Positions 23,546-34,517 of a DNA stretch of 64,000 bases are shown here, piece after piece. Position 1 is the stretch's first letter. The number at the start of each line of letters is the position of its first letter. The stretch is from Malachius bipustulatus (Eukaryota; Arthropoda; Insecta; Coleoptera; Melyridae). A program made the translations under genes and the position numbers. Where the stretch lies: assembly GCA_910589415.1 (NCBI GenBank), contig OU342630.1, forward strand, positions 83,758,186 to 83,822,185, in the 5' to 3' direction. The notes beneath the pieces were generated by a model, which worked only from the letters and a program-made list of their open reading frames with translations, was not told the DNA's origin and did no database searches.

Positions 23546-24482
23546 TTAAAATAGTAGTACACATAATAATAAATTTTAGTCTGTTGAGCAACTATGCAGT
23601 GTTTATTTTTTATTTAAATAAAGATTCATCTGCATGCTTCCAATAATGACTATTATTGATTAAAACAGTTTTATTTTTAAATAAAAATAATCGAATATCT
23701 GATTAGGTAACAATAAAACTAGTAATTAACCTAGTTCTTGATTTGAAGTTCGTGTTTGAATTTTTAAGCAATATGAAACTGATCATTCATTGATCACTTA
23801 TGGACTCGAGAGCCATAGCCATACATTATACGAGTACCACTTAGGTATCGGAAAATTCAAGGTTGATTAAATGGATTTTTATACTACTGAGGGTTCTTTT
23901 TTAGTAGGTATTTTAGTATTCATTAAATGGCTTTTATGGTTTATTAAACGCATAGGTAATTGATACTTAAGTGATACACACAAATCACATGAGTTTGAAG
24001 ATAATGACAATTAACACAGTTTCTGTTTTATTGTCAGTTTTCTATAGGTATTAATGTTTAAGTGTTAGGAACAATAATTGCAATCTTAAATATTTATATT
24101 TAATCAATTATTCTCTATAACTACTTACTTCTGTAGAATCTGTAAGAGTTATATTTATCACAAGACCTCTTGGGTGAAATATTCTGAAAACATCTTTTTT
24201 TGGTAATATTCTTCCAATACGGCGACGCTGAGGACATTCCACATTGGCGAGATCGAAAACTGGTAATATCCATTAGGATCCCAAGCCACATATCAAAATG
24301 CTATAGATATTCAAAAATTAAAACCGTTTTAAAGATATTCAATCTTTATATTTGCAAGGTAAAGACTCAATTTTGCAACTCCAGTGACTGAACCAATGTC
24401 AATAGTTACAAAATAGCTCTTATTTGTGATACCAATTGCAAAATAGGAGTGTTTTAACCACGGGACGAAAATAATTATCAAA

Positions 24483-25998
24483 TACGGAGATACGGCCTCC
24501 TAAAGGACGCCACTGGAAAACAATTTTTATTGAATAACTTTTAAGCTACTCGATTAAATTTAATTAAAATTTGATATAGGTACCGTGGTGTCCCCGGATA
24601 GGTGAAACGACTCTTATAAAAGACAAAAATTTTTTGATTTTAATTTTAATTTTTTGGGGTTCAGCCCTGCTTGGCTAAAGAGTAATTTCTAACAAAATAT
24701 TAGTTTTGAAAAATGAAGCATGCCTTGGAAATTTCCAAGAAACCGGTTTTTCGGTTGAGTAAAGTGCCTTTTATATGACAAATACGACAAAATGTTATTT
24801 GAAAAAGTTGTTCAGAATCAACATTTAGGTCCCTATATCAAATTTCAAAATCATAGGCCAACTTTAATTTTTTAAATTTATTTTTATGTTTTATTTCACA
24901 AATCAAAGAATTTCATTTTGTAACAAAGACTGCCATGGAAAAACCAAATTATATCCATAGCAATAGCAATCTGTCAATATAAGTCTTTGTTACAAATGAA
25001 ATTCTTTGATTTGTGAAGTAAACATAAAAGTAAATGTAAAAGATCAAAGTTGGCCTATGATTTTGAAATTTGGTATACGGACCTAAATGTTGATTCTGAA
25101 CAATCTTTTCAAATTACATTTTTTCGTATTTGCCACGTAAAAGGCACTTTACTCAACCGAAAAACCGGTTTCTTGGAAATTTCCAAGGCATGCTTGATTT
25201 TTCAAAACTAAAATTTGGTTAGAAATTACTCTTTAACCAAGCAGAGCTGAACCCCAAAAAATGAAAATTGAAATCAAAAAATTTTTGTCTTTTATAAGAG
25301 TCGTTTCACCTATCCGGGGACACACGGTATGTATTAAACAGTAGTAAAGACCTCTTAAAATACTGCCCCTACAACATAAATTAGCTTGTTTAGTTTACCA
25401 GGGGCGGACTAGGTAGTACATTTTAATGCTTACATTTTTAACACCCTGCAATGATAAGGAGTTAAAAAAAAAACAAATTTGAATACTTACCTTGAACATT
25501 AAGCTACAGAAAAGATACTCTTGTTCCTTGTCGATAAAATCAACCGTTTTCGAGAGAAAAAAAATAATAAAAGAATTAGGAATGTTTTATTTCATAATCA
25601 ATAAAAAATTTCATAAGTGCGTTCAACAATAATTGTAGTTCTAGTACAATGTAATAAAATGAAACATTAATTGTTTTATTTATTTTTTCTCAAAAACGGT
25701 TCATTTTATCGACAAGGAACAAGAGTACCTTTTCTGTGGCTTAATGTTCAAGGTATCCAAATTTGCTTTTTTTACTCCTTATCATGCAGGGTGTTAAAAA
25801 TGTAAGCATTAAAATAGTACAACCTAGTCCGTCCCTGGTAAACTAAACAAGCTAATTTATGTTTTAGGGGCAGTATTTTAAAAGGTCCTTACTACTGTTT
25901 AATATTTAAAATTTTCATTAAATTTAATCAAGTAGTTTAAAAGTTATTCAAGAAAAATTGATTTCCAGTGGCATCCTTTAGGAGGCCGTATCTCCGTA
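24483..25998. mobile_element. Outer foldback, split by a nested foldback
   Basis: TACGGAGATACGGCCTCCTA (24483) pairs with TAGGAGGCCGTATCTCCGTA (25998), again TA-bounded. The left arm is 24483-24580 plus 25330 to ~25590; the right arm is ~25660-25998. The join across the inserted element is clear because the right arm reads continuously through the position where the left arm is interrupted (ATTAAACAGTAGTAA... immediately inside AATTTAAT.AAA). The arms include CGACAAGGAACAAGAGTA and CTAAACAAGCTAATTTATG. Confidence 0.9.
24581..25329. mobile_element. Nested foldback of about 750 bp
   Basis: TA-CCGTGGTGTCCCCGGATAGG at 24581 and CCTATCCGGGGACACACGG-TA at 25329 are inverse ends. The arms (~330 bp) share GAAACGACTCTTATAAAAGAC, GCATGCCTTGGAAATTTCC and TTCGGTTGAGTAAAGTGCC with their mirrors. 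It lies wholly within the left arm of the 24483-25998 foldback. Confidence 0.92.
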
Positions 25999-26215
25999 GG
26001 GAGGGCCGCTAGGAAAAAATATGGGAACTTGTCATCTTTTTTTTTAAGTTCTATCTGATTCCGAGAGATTTCCCACATTTTCCCGGACACCCTGTATACG
26101 GTGAGTAAGCGAATCTGATAATTTTCATCACCCTGTATTAAAATTATAACCAGATAGGATAAGGATACGACGTGGAAAGCTATAAGCCGTTGTTCGGTAT
26201 TGTATTTGCAAGCGT
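25999..26215 (-). repeat. Fragments with ACACCCTGTATA and CACCCTGTATTAAAA ends
   Basis: 26085-26215 (CTGATAATTTTCATCACCCTGTATTAAAAT...) is the inverse of the 34380-34470 arm segment, so it is another broken copy of the 34.0/47.2-kb family. Confidence 0.6.
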
Positions 26216-27344
26216 AATCATTAACCACTCTCAATAGCTGTAAGAACCATTTTTTCTCAGAAAATATGAAGATACAATAATACATGGGGTTTTTATAATA
26301 AAAAAAAAAAAAACAATATCATTACTAAGCCCAGGAATGCGCCGTATTAAAAAATGTTAGGTACGTCAATAGACAATAAATTAAATTAAAAGATTGACCT
26401 GTTTTTGCTTTTTTTTTCAAAACTCAAATTTTTATTTTAAAAAATTTCAAAACTCAAAGGTTTATCGAACTGAACCCGGTCTTTTTCCCCACCCCCTATA
26501 TAATAAAGCAGGTCATGACATGTGTATAGTCTGTATGTTTTTTCTATTTAGATTACTTGGAAATATATGAGTGTATAGTGTTTACTTATCATCATATATT
26601 TCCGCCAGATAAATCTATAGGAATGTGTGAATTAATAACTTATAAAAATATTAAAATTAATCATCGAAAGATAATGCAAATATGTGCAGCCTGCTGTATA
26701 TATTATCAGTTTCTATTATGTATCCAGAACAGAGTCATGTATGCAATCTACTAAGAACGAATAGTAGATGTAACTTGACTTTGCAAAAGTAGTTTCGATT
26801 TCAAATTGCCATATTAACATTAGGTAAATTATTATGTCTTCTCAAAAACCATCAAAGAATAACCCTAATAATTGCAAACAACACTTTCTCAATATTATAT
26901 TTGTCATAATATGGCCTTTGTTAATTATTAATCTTAGCTATAGTTGGATCGTAAATGAAACGAAGCAACAAAACTGTTATCAGCGCGATAACTGTAATTT
27001 TAAAGGCTGGTATACAATCTTAATAAACTGCATTATAGCCGATTTTTCCATGCATTATGAATAAAATACTGACTTGATAATAAATGCAGATATACCTTTA
27101 CAGGATTAGTTGCCGCAGATATGATTGTAATTTACTACTGATGGGCGCATCTGAATTAAATCTGAAAAAACCGTCGAAAATCCGATTATTAAAAACAAAC
27201 GATTCTGTCCATCACTAGAATATATTAATTTCATTACTTTGAGAATCAACAAGAGGCATAGACAGTGTTGTCAGAAAATGTTTAACGAATAATGGAAAAA
27301 CTTAGGTACCTACATTTAAATATTAAAACCGATTTCAATTATTC
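26216..27344. other. AT-rich interval, no gene seen
   Basis: Frames of 65-76 codons at 26557-27064 have no recognisable domain. Confidence 0.4.
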
Positions 27345-28000
27345 TTCATCGCTGGAAGATGCTGAATCACTTCCATCACTATTGCCGAAATGAATAATCA
27401 AATTCTCAACTGCAAGATCCATTTGAAAAGCAAGATTCCGCATATATGTTGTTTTTCGCTTACTTACATGAGCAATACACGTTTTCTTTGGACACATTTC
27501 ACACGGCTGAAAGCAGACATTCTTTTACATCCGAGAGCTGGAACATTGCGTTTAGAGATGCCACTTATTTTTTTATTTGAGCCCAGATCAGCTCAATAGC
27601 ATTTAGTTCGCAAAAATAGAGTGGTAAACGTACAGTTTTACGTTAAATTCTTTGGCCATTTCATCCACAACGTGTTTTTTATATAGTCATTTATGAATTT
27701 TAATGATGGATAGCAGTTCTACTTTGACCATGTAATTTGTAAAAGCTAAGTTTTTATCGCTTAGCCATTACTTGATGTCGGCTTTTTTCCAAGCAGTAAT
27801 GGGTAGTTTTTCTTGTCTTCAGCTATGATATGCTGCGTTGTCCAATACTGCAAACTGCAACAGAGTTTGCTTCTGAACTTGGCAAAATTTTACTGAACCA
27901 TTGCTCAAATATGGTGGCATCCATGTCTTGATGGAAGTCCCCTGCATTTTCGATTCAAAAGATAACAGTCCATTGTTCATAAATCCCATGTGACTATACC
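27345..28000 (-). pseudogene. IS630/Tc1-type DDE endonuclease transposase relic
   Basis: Read on the minus strand: EQWFSKILPSSEANS, VLDNAAYHS (second catalytic Asp block, D-N-A-x-Y-H-S), KLPITAWKKADIK.WL, MVKVELLSII, HVVDEMAKEF, NAIELIWAQIK (third acidic residue block, N-x-I-E-L-I-W-A-Q) and an acidic C-terminal tail HFGNSDGSDSASSSDEE near 27350-27390. The blocks are in the right order for the insect DDE_3-like family but need frame changes and cross several stops. The N-terminal half is absent. A dead DNA transposon fragment. Confidence 0.8.
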
Positions 28001-28165
28001 AATGTGAGTAATTAATTAAGCGACATAATATGCATATAAACCTGCAAAAAAATATTTATTTATTGTTTATTCAGTCATGAAACAGATATTCTGGAAGAAA
28101 TCTCGATTTTTCAGTTTTTTCGTCATAAATTTCAGCAACAGCAATTATTGTTGCTTTACTTTAGC

Positions 28166-28304
28166 TACTAAAGTTATCCTAAACTTCTTATCAGATTACA
28201 AGTTAGCACAAAATACGCATCTTTATCCCAATTCAACGTATTTCTTATCTCTTTTAAGATAACCGAGATCCCTGTGCATTTTTTCTAGCAGCAGCACCCT
28301 GTAT
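28166..28304 (+). repeat. CACCCTGTA-ended repeat fragment (also 47092-47222)
   Basis: Shares TCCTAAA.TTCTT.TCAGATTA, CAA.TTTAACGTA-like and TTAAGATAA.CGAGATCC phrases with 47092-47222, ending in CAGCACCCTGTATA. Confidence 0.6.
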
Positions 28305-29019
28305 ATTGAAATATTAATTAATACTTACTTAACCACTCACATCGCCTTTTAGGTGTATATCTTCACAAATCTAAATTTTCTCCGATTTAAGTGACATGAT
28401 TTATGTTGAGGTCGGAATTTGACAGTAATTTTCATCGCAATAATATGTGGGTCAATGTTGCCACCTGTCATTACAAGGCACACGATTTTGTGTAAACAGA
28501 GTTGGCTAGAGATGATCCATGATGTAATGGTCATTTTGCTGAAAATAACAATATCAAAGGATTGCTATTAAGGCACTCTTAATAACACTATTATTATTGT
28601 TGTTATGATTTTTACAGCAATTATTTAAGTGCTGTTAATAGTATCGTCCTTCGTCCTATTCATATATCAGTATTAATTGTAACAGTACAGAATGAAAAAA
28701 ATAGGCTTTCGTCTTACAATTTTTGTTGGTTATAAAAAAAACATAACAAATATTTACTATAAATAGGTTCAAAACTAATTTTACTAGATTTTTCGCCTGC
28801 ATAATAATTGTGCTGGACTGTTGAAGACATAAATCAAACAGAAGGGTTGGGGCGTTATAAACTAATCTGAAACTCTGAGTAAGGGAATTCTAGTAATTCC
28901 ACCAGGCAATTAAACCACGGAAATATATTACACGTAAAATCAACCGCAAACTCTGTCATTGATTTGTATACTTACCCTACCTAGTTCTAATAGGCACATA
29001 TCTAGGACGTCATGGTATT

Positions 29020-29825
29020 CAGTGTGTCTCAAAATTGACGCCGTTGCTCTTGAGACTCGATTTATTGACCTAAAAAAAATGAAAATCCAGAGTGAAATTT
29101 TTTCCTTATCATTCGTTAAAAAAGTTTGTTATTGTTGAAAGTTAATAAAAAATTAATATTTCAACAGAACTTTGTTAGAACTAAAGCTATATTTGAAAAA
29201 TCAGGATGTTCATATTGATTTTAACAGAAAGTGTCCAAAAGTCGTTTTAAGTATTGCTAATGATTCTTGCAAATCGAAATCGTTCATTACCGTTACGTTG
29301 AAAGTATTAGGAGGACAATGCCACTTCTGCGGCTAGAGGCTAGAGAATGTGCGGAAAAGATCCCCAATCGTCGACACCCAGACGCAAAAACCATAAGACA
29401 AAAACGGTTTTGCATCTATTTAGGTGCACCGGCACATTATGAAATACAAATGAGGTATTTCTGCAATATAAATTTTTCGGAGAGGGGGATGGGAAAGGTG
29501 GACCTGTATCAAGGTCTCGCATCAGATCGCCAGATCTGAATTCTCTGGATTACTTTTTCTAGGGCTACTTGAAAGAACAAGTAAATGAAAGATGTAAATG
29601 GCTCGTATTCACGCTGCTGTGACAACAAATATGGACAACATCTTGTTTTTACAAATATCATTAGTTCTAATAAAGTTGTTGTAATTTAAAATTTTTATTC
29701 TTTTCAACAATAATTTTATTTCTAATGAAGGGAAAAATGAAAATTTTTCACTCTAGATTTCAATTTTTTTTTTTTTTTTGGCTCAATGAATCGAGTCTCA
29801 AGGGCGTCAATATTAGACACCCTCT
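29020..29825 (+). mobile_element. Internally deleted DNA transposon with terminal inverted repeats
   Basis: The left end (CAGTGTGTCTCAAAATTGACG at 29020, then TTGAGACTCGATTTATTGA) is inverse to the right end (TCAATGAATCGAGTCTCAAGGGCGTCAATATTAGACACC, to ~29823). It carries the transposase remnant listed separately. Target duplication not clear. Confidence 0.75.
29265..29680 (+). pseudogene. Fused N- and C-terminal remnants of a DUF4817-type transposase
   Basis: The plus frame reads LEARECAEKIPNRRHPDAKTIRQ, typical of the helix-turn-helix end (AARLY..RFPNRRHPD..T). It then passes without a gap to APAHYEIQMRYFCNINFSERGMG, which belongs after the second catalytic Asp. A frameshift leads to RSPDLNSLDYFF.GYLKEQV (third acidic block, with a TAG replacing the usual Leu-Trp). 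The central catalytic part is therefore deleted, and the copy is non-autonomous and frameshifted. Confidence 0.75.
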
Positions 29826-30600
29826 ATTATAATAGGTAGGTGTTAGTATTTTATTTCCATTAACTGGGGCTCGTTTGACGAGAATGTGTTAAAAATATAC
29901 GCGTCGTAATTATTATGGTATGGAATTTGTTATTAGATACCAAGGTACGATGTAGGTATAAACTTTAGAAATCAGTTAGAATGAGTCATGCGCGTATATT
30001 ATTAATTTTTATTGTCTGTAAATTACCTTTTATTTGTAATGACTTCATATATGTGACGCAATCGCAAGGTTTCAGCTGAAATAGGAATCTTGCTTGATAA
30101 AATTGTACGTCACCTGCTTTTGTTATTTTGCATCGTAAACCACAACTATTTAATTACACACTCATTGATATTTGGATTTGCTAACGAATACTATTAATTT
30201 AATTTTTGTGCATGTTCCCTTGTAGTTGTGTAATGTAAAAATGTGTATTGCAATGTAAGAAGTCTTGCTGATGACTGCAAGTTTCCTGAATGTGCAATTT
30301 TCCGTTCACTCTGCGAAATTATAGTAGGTAGGTACTAAATAACTAAATTATATACCTATTGTTTTAAAATAATTAGTGTTAAGAAAAATATCTGTCGCTA
30401 AAAGTACTATAGACTAGTTCTCGAAGCTAAAATTACTGAAGTGGAATGACTATAATACGTCTCTGTATCTGTTTTTGTGTACGTCTCTGTTTTTGCCTAA
30501 TAATAATTTATAATTCTCTAATTATTTAATTAATGTTAACTATACCTACTTAAAAAAAGTAAACGGTAAACTGAAAATTAAAAAGGATTCATACCTGGGG
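29826..30600. other. AT-rich interval; possible SINE 3' segment and a mini-exon candidate
   Basis: 30410-30460 (CTAGTTCTCGAAGCTAAAATTACTG...) resembles 41104-41150 (CTAGTTCTAGAAGCCAAAATTACC...), suggesting a dispersed SINE tail. ATGTGTATTGCAAT|GTAAGA at 30241-30254 is another 14-nt, phase-2 ATG-to-donor stretch. Nothing stronger. Confidence 0.35.
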
Positions 30601-30751
30601 TTCTTTCTTGCCAGTTTACGGGTTCTCCATTCATTTATTGGAAAACATGACATCCACACATGTTCGGACTTCTAAATTGGCAAGGAGCTCCATCATGCTA
30701 GAGCCACATTCTTCTCCTGAATTCCAAGGCATATTTTTAACAGTTCTGTCA

Positions 30752-31867
30752 GATGATTTTTTATTTTTTTAAAGGAGGGTAAATCCATTATGGATACCCA
30801 TTGCATTGGGTTATGTGGGAATCCCACCCACTAAAACCCCCTCCTTTCGAGGGCCGTCTGACTCTTAGTCACCGGAAGCACCTCAGCCTCACATGGGCTT
30901 ATTGTGCACCCCCTTTTACTTCATGACACCCATTCTATCAGTCTGGTTCCCTGAACTAACTTGTACAGCCCCATTACTGGATGAGTGTCATATTCTTCCG
31001 GACGCATTTTTGGTTGTTCGTAAATTTCCTGTCTTCTGCGGTCCAGAGCCTCGCATTCACACAGTACATGTTTAGCTGTCTCCTGGGCCCTATTGCATTC
31101 TCGGCAACTTAGGTCTCCATTGAACAGTCCTATTTTATTTAAGTGTTCTTTTAGGGCAATATGTCCCGTCAGTAATCCCACTGTAATGCGTAACTGATTC
31201 CTGATAAGTAATATTAGTTCTTCAGTTGTCTTTCTTATGGGTCCCTTGATAAAGGCTTTCCCATGTTGGTGTTTGGTCCTTTTATCCCAATATGTTTTGT
31301 GTTTTTCTTTGACCCATTTATTAACCTGACATAGTTCCACATAGTTTTTAATTCTATTGTGTCCAAGTTCCGCATATTTGCCCCTTGGTTCTTCTTGCAG
31401 TCTTAGTCGTGCCAATCTTGCCTTTCCCATTATCATTAGATGAAGTGGAGGGAGGACTTCCATTGCTGCAGTTGAAGTTGTTTTCATTTCCCCCGTTATT
31501 CCAAGGCATGCAAGTCTTTGCACCTTGCTAAGCTTGTTTATCGCGGTATTTTGTTGCATCTTTGTCCACCATACCAAATATGCATACAACAACATTGGTC
31601 TAATCACTCTGGTATACGCCCAGTATACCATATGTGGTTTTAATCCCCATGTTTTCCCATAAGTTCGTCTGACCATCATGAATGTGGTCTCCGCTCTTTT
31701 TCTAATTCTGTCTATCTGTTGGTTCCAGGTGAGTTTTAAGTCTAAGATTACCCCAAGATATTTCACCTCTCCCGATATTTGTACGTTCCTGCCTCAAAGT
31801 TTTAGTGGTCCTAAGCCCACCAGTTTCCTTCGATTAGTAAACGCTATGATGGTCGATTTGGATGATT
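30752..31867 (-). mobile_element. 5'-truncated R1/LOA-like LINE with 7-bp target duplication GATGATT
   Basis: GATGATT at 30752-30758 and 31861-31867 flanks the element (30759-31860). The 3' end (low coordinate) is A-rich on the minus strand, followed upstream by a ~150-bp 3' UTR with GGTGCACAATAAGCCC and GGGTGGGATTCCCAC phrases. The 5' end is truncated just before the post-RT segment. It sits inside a transposase relic. Confidence 0.85.
30921..31860 (-). pseudogene. LINE ORF2 C-terminal part (post-RT region and zinc knuckle)
   Basis: KSTIIAFTNRRKL is followed by an in-frame TGA at 31796-31794. The frame then stays open for 281 codons to 30921: VKYLGVILDLKLTW, RRTYGKTWGLKPHMVYW, AYTRVIRPMLLYAYLVWW, KLSKVQRLACLGITGEMKTT, LPPLHL, then VNKWVKEKHKTYWDKR and a C-terminal CRECNRAQETAKHVLCEC knuckle (Cys-x2-Cys-x8-His). 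This order is that of R1/LOA/I-group ORF2 proteins. LOA/I members have an RNase H domain between LPPLHL and VNKW; here only ~50 residues remain, so an RNase H may be deleted in frame or never present. Confidence 0.8.
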
Positions 31868-32250
31868 GGTAAGGACGTTTATGGTACGCCCATCCAACCG
31901 ATTCGGGAAAAGAATAAACCAATCAATTGATGGTTTACTTCTAAATATTTGCTGATAAAAGTTGCTGCGTAGCTCCCAACTTGTTTGGCATGAGGATTAT
32001 CTTCGGCGTTGCGATTATTAAAAACTCCCTCTCTGGGAAAAATGGTTTCACCGCTAATTAAAATGCTAGCATGAAAATCTGGCTGAAGGCCCACTTTTCT
32101 CAGAAGCCATTTACAGAAGGCTGATGGTCTTCTGCTAATAGCTGCTGAACTTTCTTCAGATGGTAAGGAAACAGAAGCTGGTCATGCAATACGCCCCGGA
32201 GCGTCACGTATCTGCACAAGCCTGGTTTCGACGATTTCGAAAACTGCAAG

Positions 32251-32690
32251 GGTCAAAGTTTTTAGAATTCTTCTATTTTGGATCCAACGGAGATTGGAGA
32301 GAGTGGGCTACAATACAAAAGCTGTAACTGAAGCCAAGGAGTTACCAAAACTACTCACTTTTTGTTTGAGCCAGAACTTAGAAATGCCGAAACTATAGAG
32401 CCAAAAAATGAAAAACCGGAAGTCAGCCATATTGCAGGAACGGGGGCCCAAATCCAAGAACTTGAAATAAAAAACCTTTCATCATGACGAGATCTACAGT
32501 ATAAGTCAGTTTTTTGTAGCAGGCACTTCACCAGTTTATAGAAAACCTGTTTTAAGGAATAAAAATTCCCATAAACATATGTCCGGAAAAGCTTGGAAAA
32601 AAATACAGGGTGTTGAAAAAAAATTAGTTTTCGCCGCATAACTTGGGCCTTTCTCAATGTTTTAATTTTATACCAAGAAGTTATTTGTTA
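32251..32690. other. No gene seen; ATACAGGGTGTTGAAAA end near 32606
   Basis: The 100-codon minus frame at 32355-32657 has no recognisable domain and overlaps repeat sequence. Confidence 0.35.
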
Positions 32691-33649
32691 TACAGTTTTT
32701 TTCTATTGGTTTTCCTCTTTTGTCAATTGCTTTTCCTTATTTGTCAAATAAGTTTCCCATTTATAAAACGTCAGTTTGATTTTTCAATTGAAATTCTTAT
32801 CAAATGCTTTTTGATTCTCCCCTTTACGAAAGTGTAACTTTCTGTCTTGATAAGGCAACCGAAAGCGAAAGTAAAACATCCTAGGTGATAGGTTGCTAGG
32901 TGGTTGCTAGCTATGAAAAACTTTCGTGGCCTGGACAAAAAAGTAGAAATGTCAGTTTGATTAACGTTTATTTAGATGGAAAATTTAATGTAAAACTGCA
33001 ATAAAAAATTCCAGTAAATCTTTCTGGAACATAAAAATAATTATTATTGTATGTTCCAGAAAGATTTACTGGAATTTGCAGCTTCTTGAATGAAATTCAT
33101 TTTGAACTAAACTACGATCAAAGATTCTTAAATTATAACGGTACAGAGTTTTAAACTTGACAGTGTCATAAATTAATAATTTAAAACTATCATTACTATG
33201 GTAATGTTAAAAATATGGCACCTTATAATAATTCCATTGTTATCACTGAATCGTATTATTTTACTCATTTCTTCTTAATCCGTGGTTCAATATGGCAAGG
33301 GGAGAATGAAAAGTTTAATACATTACACGCTACGAAAGCTCTTTCAGGTGCTCGGAGTTTTTAAATAGCCTCGGCTACGCTACGCTTCGCCTCGGCTATT
33401 CAAAAGACCTCGCACCTAAAAGTGAACTTTCGTAGCTTGTAATGTAAATAACTATTACAATATTATGATACTGTCACTGCACGTAAATAGGAAAAGCAAT
33501 TGACATAAAGTGAAACTGATTTGACATAAAAGGAAATTGATTGATAAATCAATGACTATAATCATTAATAGATACAAAAATAAGAAAATCATTTGACAAA
33601 TAAGGAAAAGCAATTGAGAAAAGAGGAAAACCAAAAGCAAAAGACTGTA
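32691..33649. mobile_element. Foldback, TACAGTCTTTT.CTTTTGGTTTTC family, long copy
   Basis: TACAG...TTGGTTTTCCTCTTTTGTC at 32691 pairs with the inverse ending GACTGTA at 33649. The arms carry repeated TTTGTCAA(A/T)TG.TTTTCC.TATTTGTCAA modules. The loop holds a perfect hairpin (33006-33077) and a CGGCTACGCTACGCTTCGCC stretch near 33372-33400. A shorter relative is at 57099-57448. Confidence 0.85.
33006..33077. repeat. Perfect hairpin, 28-bp arms, 16-base loop
   Basis: Arms 33006-33033 and 33050-33077 are exact inverses (AAATTCCAGTAAATCTTTCT...). It lies within the foldback loop and could be a remnant of a smaller palindromic element or a small-RNA-like hairpin. Confidence 0.9.
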
Positions 33650-34020
33650 ATTTAGACTACACAAAACGAAAAAATACAGGTGGAAAAATTCATCGGTGCC
33701 GTAGATACAAGGTATATGACTTAAAAACTAGGGGTAGTTCAAATATTCATGGGTACACCTCTTTTTGAAAGAAATCTCCAGGGAATACAACGCTGATAAG
33801 TAAGGTCTGGAAGTCCATGGACTCACCCTGTATATGCCCTTTACCATTTGTGTAAATCGAGTTGAAACTCCCTGTATAGTGTATCTATAGATCGAGTTTA
33901 TATGCATATTTTCAAATAGGGGTGGAAAACTAGAGAAAACAGGAATTAAGAGGAAGTAAAAGGTAATGCTCTTATAATCGATTTTTTGACTTTCAGGCCA
34001 TATAAGTGATACAGACCATA
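33650..34020. other. Repeat debris with CACCCTGTATA ends, no gene seen
   Basis: CTCACCCTGTATATGCCC near 33825 and ACTCCCTGTATAGTG near 33869 look like worn element ends. The 106-codon minus frame at 33728-34048 crosses these and is not gene-like. Confidence 0.4.
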
Positions 34021-34480
34021 TACAGGGTGTCTTGCTAAGGTTGGCCACCGGCCATATCTCGGAAACTAATGGGCCTATAACCTCAAAATAAAAAAGTTCC
34101 AGACATAAGTGATCACGAGAAATTCAATGAAAATATTTTCAAGATGGCCGCACTTCCGGAAATACCGGAAGTTGACACCTACTTCGTTATTTTAACGGGA
34201 ACAGCCTGTAAAATATCATATTTTTTAAATGTCTGTAGAAATCGAATACAGGTGGTTTTCACGATTGGAATTTAGATTGAGCGGTTTATGAGTTATAAAC
34301 AAGTGAAAATAGTGAAAATTGAAAATTTTCAAATTCAAAGCAGTCTAGAACTGGAACGGCTCAAGATATCTAAAAACGGTTTACATGTCCCTATCTTATC
34401 TTTTCACATAGTATCCTACTATGTGGTTAAAATTTTAATACAGGGTGATGAAAATTATCCGATTCTTCATCGGATGCTAA
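34021..34480. repeat. Solo arm related to the 47.2-kb foldback family
   Basis: Starts TACAGGGTGTCTTGCTAAGG. Its second half (TATGAGTTATAAACAAGTGAAAAT..., TTACATGTCCCTATCTTA, GTATCCTACTATGTGGTT, ATACAGGGTGATGAAAATTATC) matches the 47247-48100 arms. It ends where the LINE tail begins. Confidence 0.7.
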
Positions 34481-34481
34481 T

Positions 34482-34517
<36 letters not shown>

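Larger units (their letters stand above)
30600..32250 (-). pseudogene. DUF4817-type transposase relic interrupted by a LINE
   Basis: Minus strand from ~32250: LRGVLHDQLLFPYHLKKVQQ, then KWLLRKVGLQPDFHASILISG, then GETIFPREGVFNNRNAEDNPHA (equivalent to the D-E-x-x-F-x-R-x-G-x-x-N catalytic block) and NHQLIG / PNRLDGRT. After the LINE (30759-31860) it resumes as LTELLKICLG, followed by WNSGEECGSSMMELLANLEVR, equivalent to R.MW.QHDGAP. Several frameshifts and stops. The order of blocks on both sides of the LINE shows one split transposase. Confidence 0.75.

Noticed and set aside
25944..26285. 113-codon minus frame
   Set aside because: Crosses the end of a foldback and another repeat fragment; not gene-like.
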